The notes beneath the pieces are model-generated. The model was not told where the DNA came from. It saw only the letters and a program-made list of their open reading frames with translations, and did not search any database. DNA of 64,000 bases, taken from the NCBI RefSeq assembly GCF_003014695.1, contig NZ_PYAS01000023.1:17237-81236 (forward strand), given 5' to 3'. The stretch comes from Dyadobacter jiangsuensis. GTDB taxonomy: Bacteria; Bacteroidota; Bacteroidia; Cytophagales; Spirosomataceae. Shown here in pieces: positions 62,836 to 64,000 of the stretch. The position numbers and the translations under genes are program-made. Within the stretch, counting starts at the first letter, position 1. Every line of letters begins with the position of its first letter.

Positions 62836-63450
62836 ATGAAAAGAATTCTAATCATCGATGGGCAGTATTTGTTCCGACTTAGCTTGCAAACGGTCCTCAG
62901 AGAGCTGGACACGGAATGTGAAATCGTCGAGGCAGAAAGTATCGGCTCAGCGTTAGAGCTGCTCAGAGCGGAGATTTTTGACTTGGTTGTACTGGATATC
63001 GAGATCAAAAATCATACGGGTATAAGAATGATAGAGTTTGTTAGTCGCATCTCTATATTGGCCAGCGTCATCATATTCACCTCGGCGCACGAACATGTGC
63101 ACGCCGAACGCTATCTGCTCGAGGGAGCCAAGGGCTTTATTCAAAAGTCGGCGAAACGGGAGGAGGTGGTCGGGGCGATGTCTGCTGTATTAAATGGCAG
63201 AAACTACGTGAGCAATAATGTACACAAGCTACTGCTTAATGGGCGCCCTGTCTACAATGTGCGTGAACCCCGACTCTCAGACCGTGAAAGAGAAGTGATG
63301 CAGTTGATACTTCAAGGTAAATTAACGAAGGAAATTGCCGGGATACTGCAGATCCAGGGCAATACAGTGAGCACTTATAAAGCAAACATATTTCGCAAGA
63401 TGGGAGTTAGCAACGTTTTGGACCTGGCCAAGAAGGTTAGCGTCGATTGA
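62836..63450 (+). CDS. NarL-type response regulator with altered acidic pocket
   Basis: A 204-residue paralogue of the previous gene, with similar organisation. The phospho-Asp (LVVLDIEI), Thr/Ser (IIFTSAHE) and Lys (FIQKSAKR) are present, but the first acidic pair is IIDGQ, one Asp replaced by Gly, which should weaken Mg2+ binding. The output domain has LSDREREVMQLILQGKLTKE and IQGNTVSTYKANIFRKMGVS. It may signal by a non-standard or phosphorylation-independent route. Terminator hairpins follow the gene. Confidence 0.92.
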   Translation: MKRILIIDGQYLFRLSLQTVLRELDTECEIVEAESIGSALELLRAEIFDLVVLDIEIKNHTGIRMIEFVSRISILASVIIFTSAHEHVHAERYLLEGAKGFIQKSAKREEVVGAMSAVLNGRNYVSNNVHKLLLNGRPVYNVREPRLSDREREVMQLILQGKLTKEIAGILQIQGNTVSTYKANIFRKMGVSNVLDLAKKVSVD

Positions 63451-63493
63451 ATAATTGAGAGGATAGTTTACTTAGTGATGTGAATTCAGGCAC

Positions 63494-63524
63494 GCCCGCG
63501 AAGATTTTCGCGGGCGGCTTTTTT
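63494..63524 (+). terminator. Terminator after the response regulator
   Basis: A 9-bp stem (GCCCGCGAA with complement TTCGCGGGC) is followed by a T run. Confidence 0.8.
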
Positions 63525-63570
63525 ACCTAAGCTACGCGAACTATTGGTTATTCGAGCCATCAACACAAAA

Positions 63571-63596
63571 CAGCCCGGCAGATTTCTGCCGGGCTG
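63571..63596 (-). terminator. Terminator for the minus-strand T9SS gene
   Basis: An 11-bp perfect stem (CAGCCCGGCAG, 4-base loop, complement) is followed on the minus strand by four T residues. Confidence 0.75.
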
Positions 63597-63640
63597 TCGG
63601 TTTTAGTGTAATAGGAAAGGCATTGATTATCAACTAAAAC

Positions 63641-64000
63641 TTATCTTGCAATAACTAGCTTTTGTGTGTTTAGTGCTCCATTCCGGTCAGTGATTTTAAG
63701 CACATAGTTTCCTGCTATCAGCTTTCTCACGTCGATCCCGTCCGGTGAAACAGCGGCAGATTGATATACAGTAGCTCCGTTCAGATTAACGATTTCCACT
63801 TTTTGAATCGAGTCTGCATCGTCGAGTTTGACGTAATCAGTAGCTGGATTGGGGTAAAGAAAAACGCCTTTGCCTTCGATAGAGATCGTGCGGATTACAC
63901 TGTATGCGAAAGTGTTGTCTTGGTCCACCATCTTCAAGCGGTAAAGACTTCTTCCTGTGAGAGGGCTCTGGTCGGTGAATGAGTACTTTCTGATAGTTGT
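63641..64000 (-). CDS. C-terminal end of a T9SS-sorted secreted protein (partial)
   Basis: The frame is open to the window edge, giving 119 residues of a larger protein. The first part (FTDQSPLTGRSLYRLKMVDQ) is the usual end of the domain preceding the T9SS signal. Then follows the type A sorting domain: LYPNPATDYVKLDDAD, VEIVNLNGATV, GIDVRKLIAGNYVLKITD and KLVIAR. The N-terminal identity cannot be seen; such proteins are often large adhesins or enzymes. Confidence 0.9.
   Translation of the reverse strand, partial: TTIRKYSFTDQSPLTGRSLYRLKMVDQDNTFAYSVIRTISIEGKGVFLYPNPATDYVKLDDADSIQKVEIVNLNGATVYQSAAVSPDGIDVRKLIAGNYVLKITDRNGALNTQKLVIAR

Noticed and set aside
1..64000. CRISPR array or rRNA operon
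   Set aside because: No regularly spaced direct repeats and no rRNA-like sequence were seen.

Overview
The window looks like the chromosome of a member of the Bacteroidota, most likely Cytophagales/Spirosomaceae and Dyadobacter-like. This rests on type IX secretion (T9SS) C-terminal sorting domains, a carboxypeptidase-regulatory-like TonB receptor, Rho with a long acidic insert, a type III CoaX, the bamD-rpoZ-coaBC-DUF4835-recN gene order, and about 50% GC. The species is inferred from protein style, not from a marker gene; there is no rRNA and no complete tRNA.

Positions 1-24,200 are mostly housekeeping. They hold a membrane protein, a TonB-dependent receptor, a four-helix-bundle sensor-like protein, htpG, a small membrane/HhH pair and rho. 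Next comes coaX with an outer-membrane protein and lptC. A lipoprotein/SCO/cytochrome c trio follows, then the bamD-rpoZ-coaBC-DUF4835-Sm-like-recN block on the minus strand, an OstA/LptA-like protein and tilS. Pantothenate/CoA synthesis and LPS export appear on both sides of this part.

Positions 24,400-33,000 encode two giant secreted T9SS cargo proteins (about 1,434 and 1,416 residues from the chosen starts) in tandem. Both consist of seven cysteine-containing repeat units in the same order, which points to a whole-gene duplication.

Positions 33,350-45,960 are the most unusual part: eleven genes in a row on the plus strand. The first three form a protease module: a trypsin-phospholipase D fusion, a second trypsin-like (Nal1-type) protease, and an orphan 80-residue copy of the latter's N-terminal domain. 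The next eight form a redox module: a dehydrogenase small subunit, a GMC flavoprotein with a C-x5-C-x3-C iron-sulfur motif, a VioB-type ferritin-like protein, an antibiotic-biosynthesis-monooxygenase-like protein, a heme-binding (nitrobindin-like) protein, a double Dabb-type protein, a berberine-bridge-type flavoprotein and a HAD hydrolase. None of the eleven shows a signal peptide. I know of no described pathway with this composition and consider it the best candidate for a new system.

Positions 45,960-49,840 are accessory and decaying. They contain a palindromic operator-like region, two tandem cysteine-rich lipoproteins, small ORFs, an in-frame chimera of a tyrosine-recombinase fragment and an ABC-exporter fragment, a truncated receiver domain and a DUF4242 protein. 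Positions 49,840-64,000 hold regulators and surface proteins: a LAL-type LuxR regulator, a lipoprotein, an SGNH/sialate-O-acetylesterase-like enzyme, a propeller histidine kinase, two unknown or degenerate proteins, a Wzi-family protein, two divergent NarL-type response regulators and the 3' end of another T9SS cargo gene.
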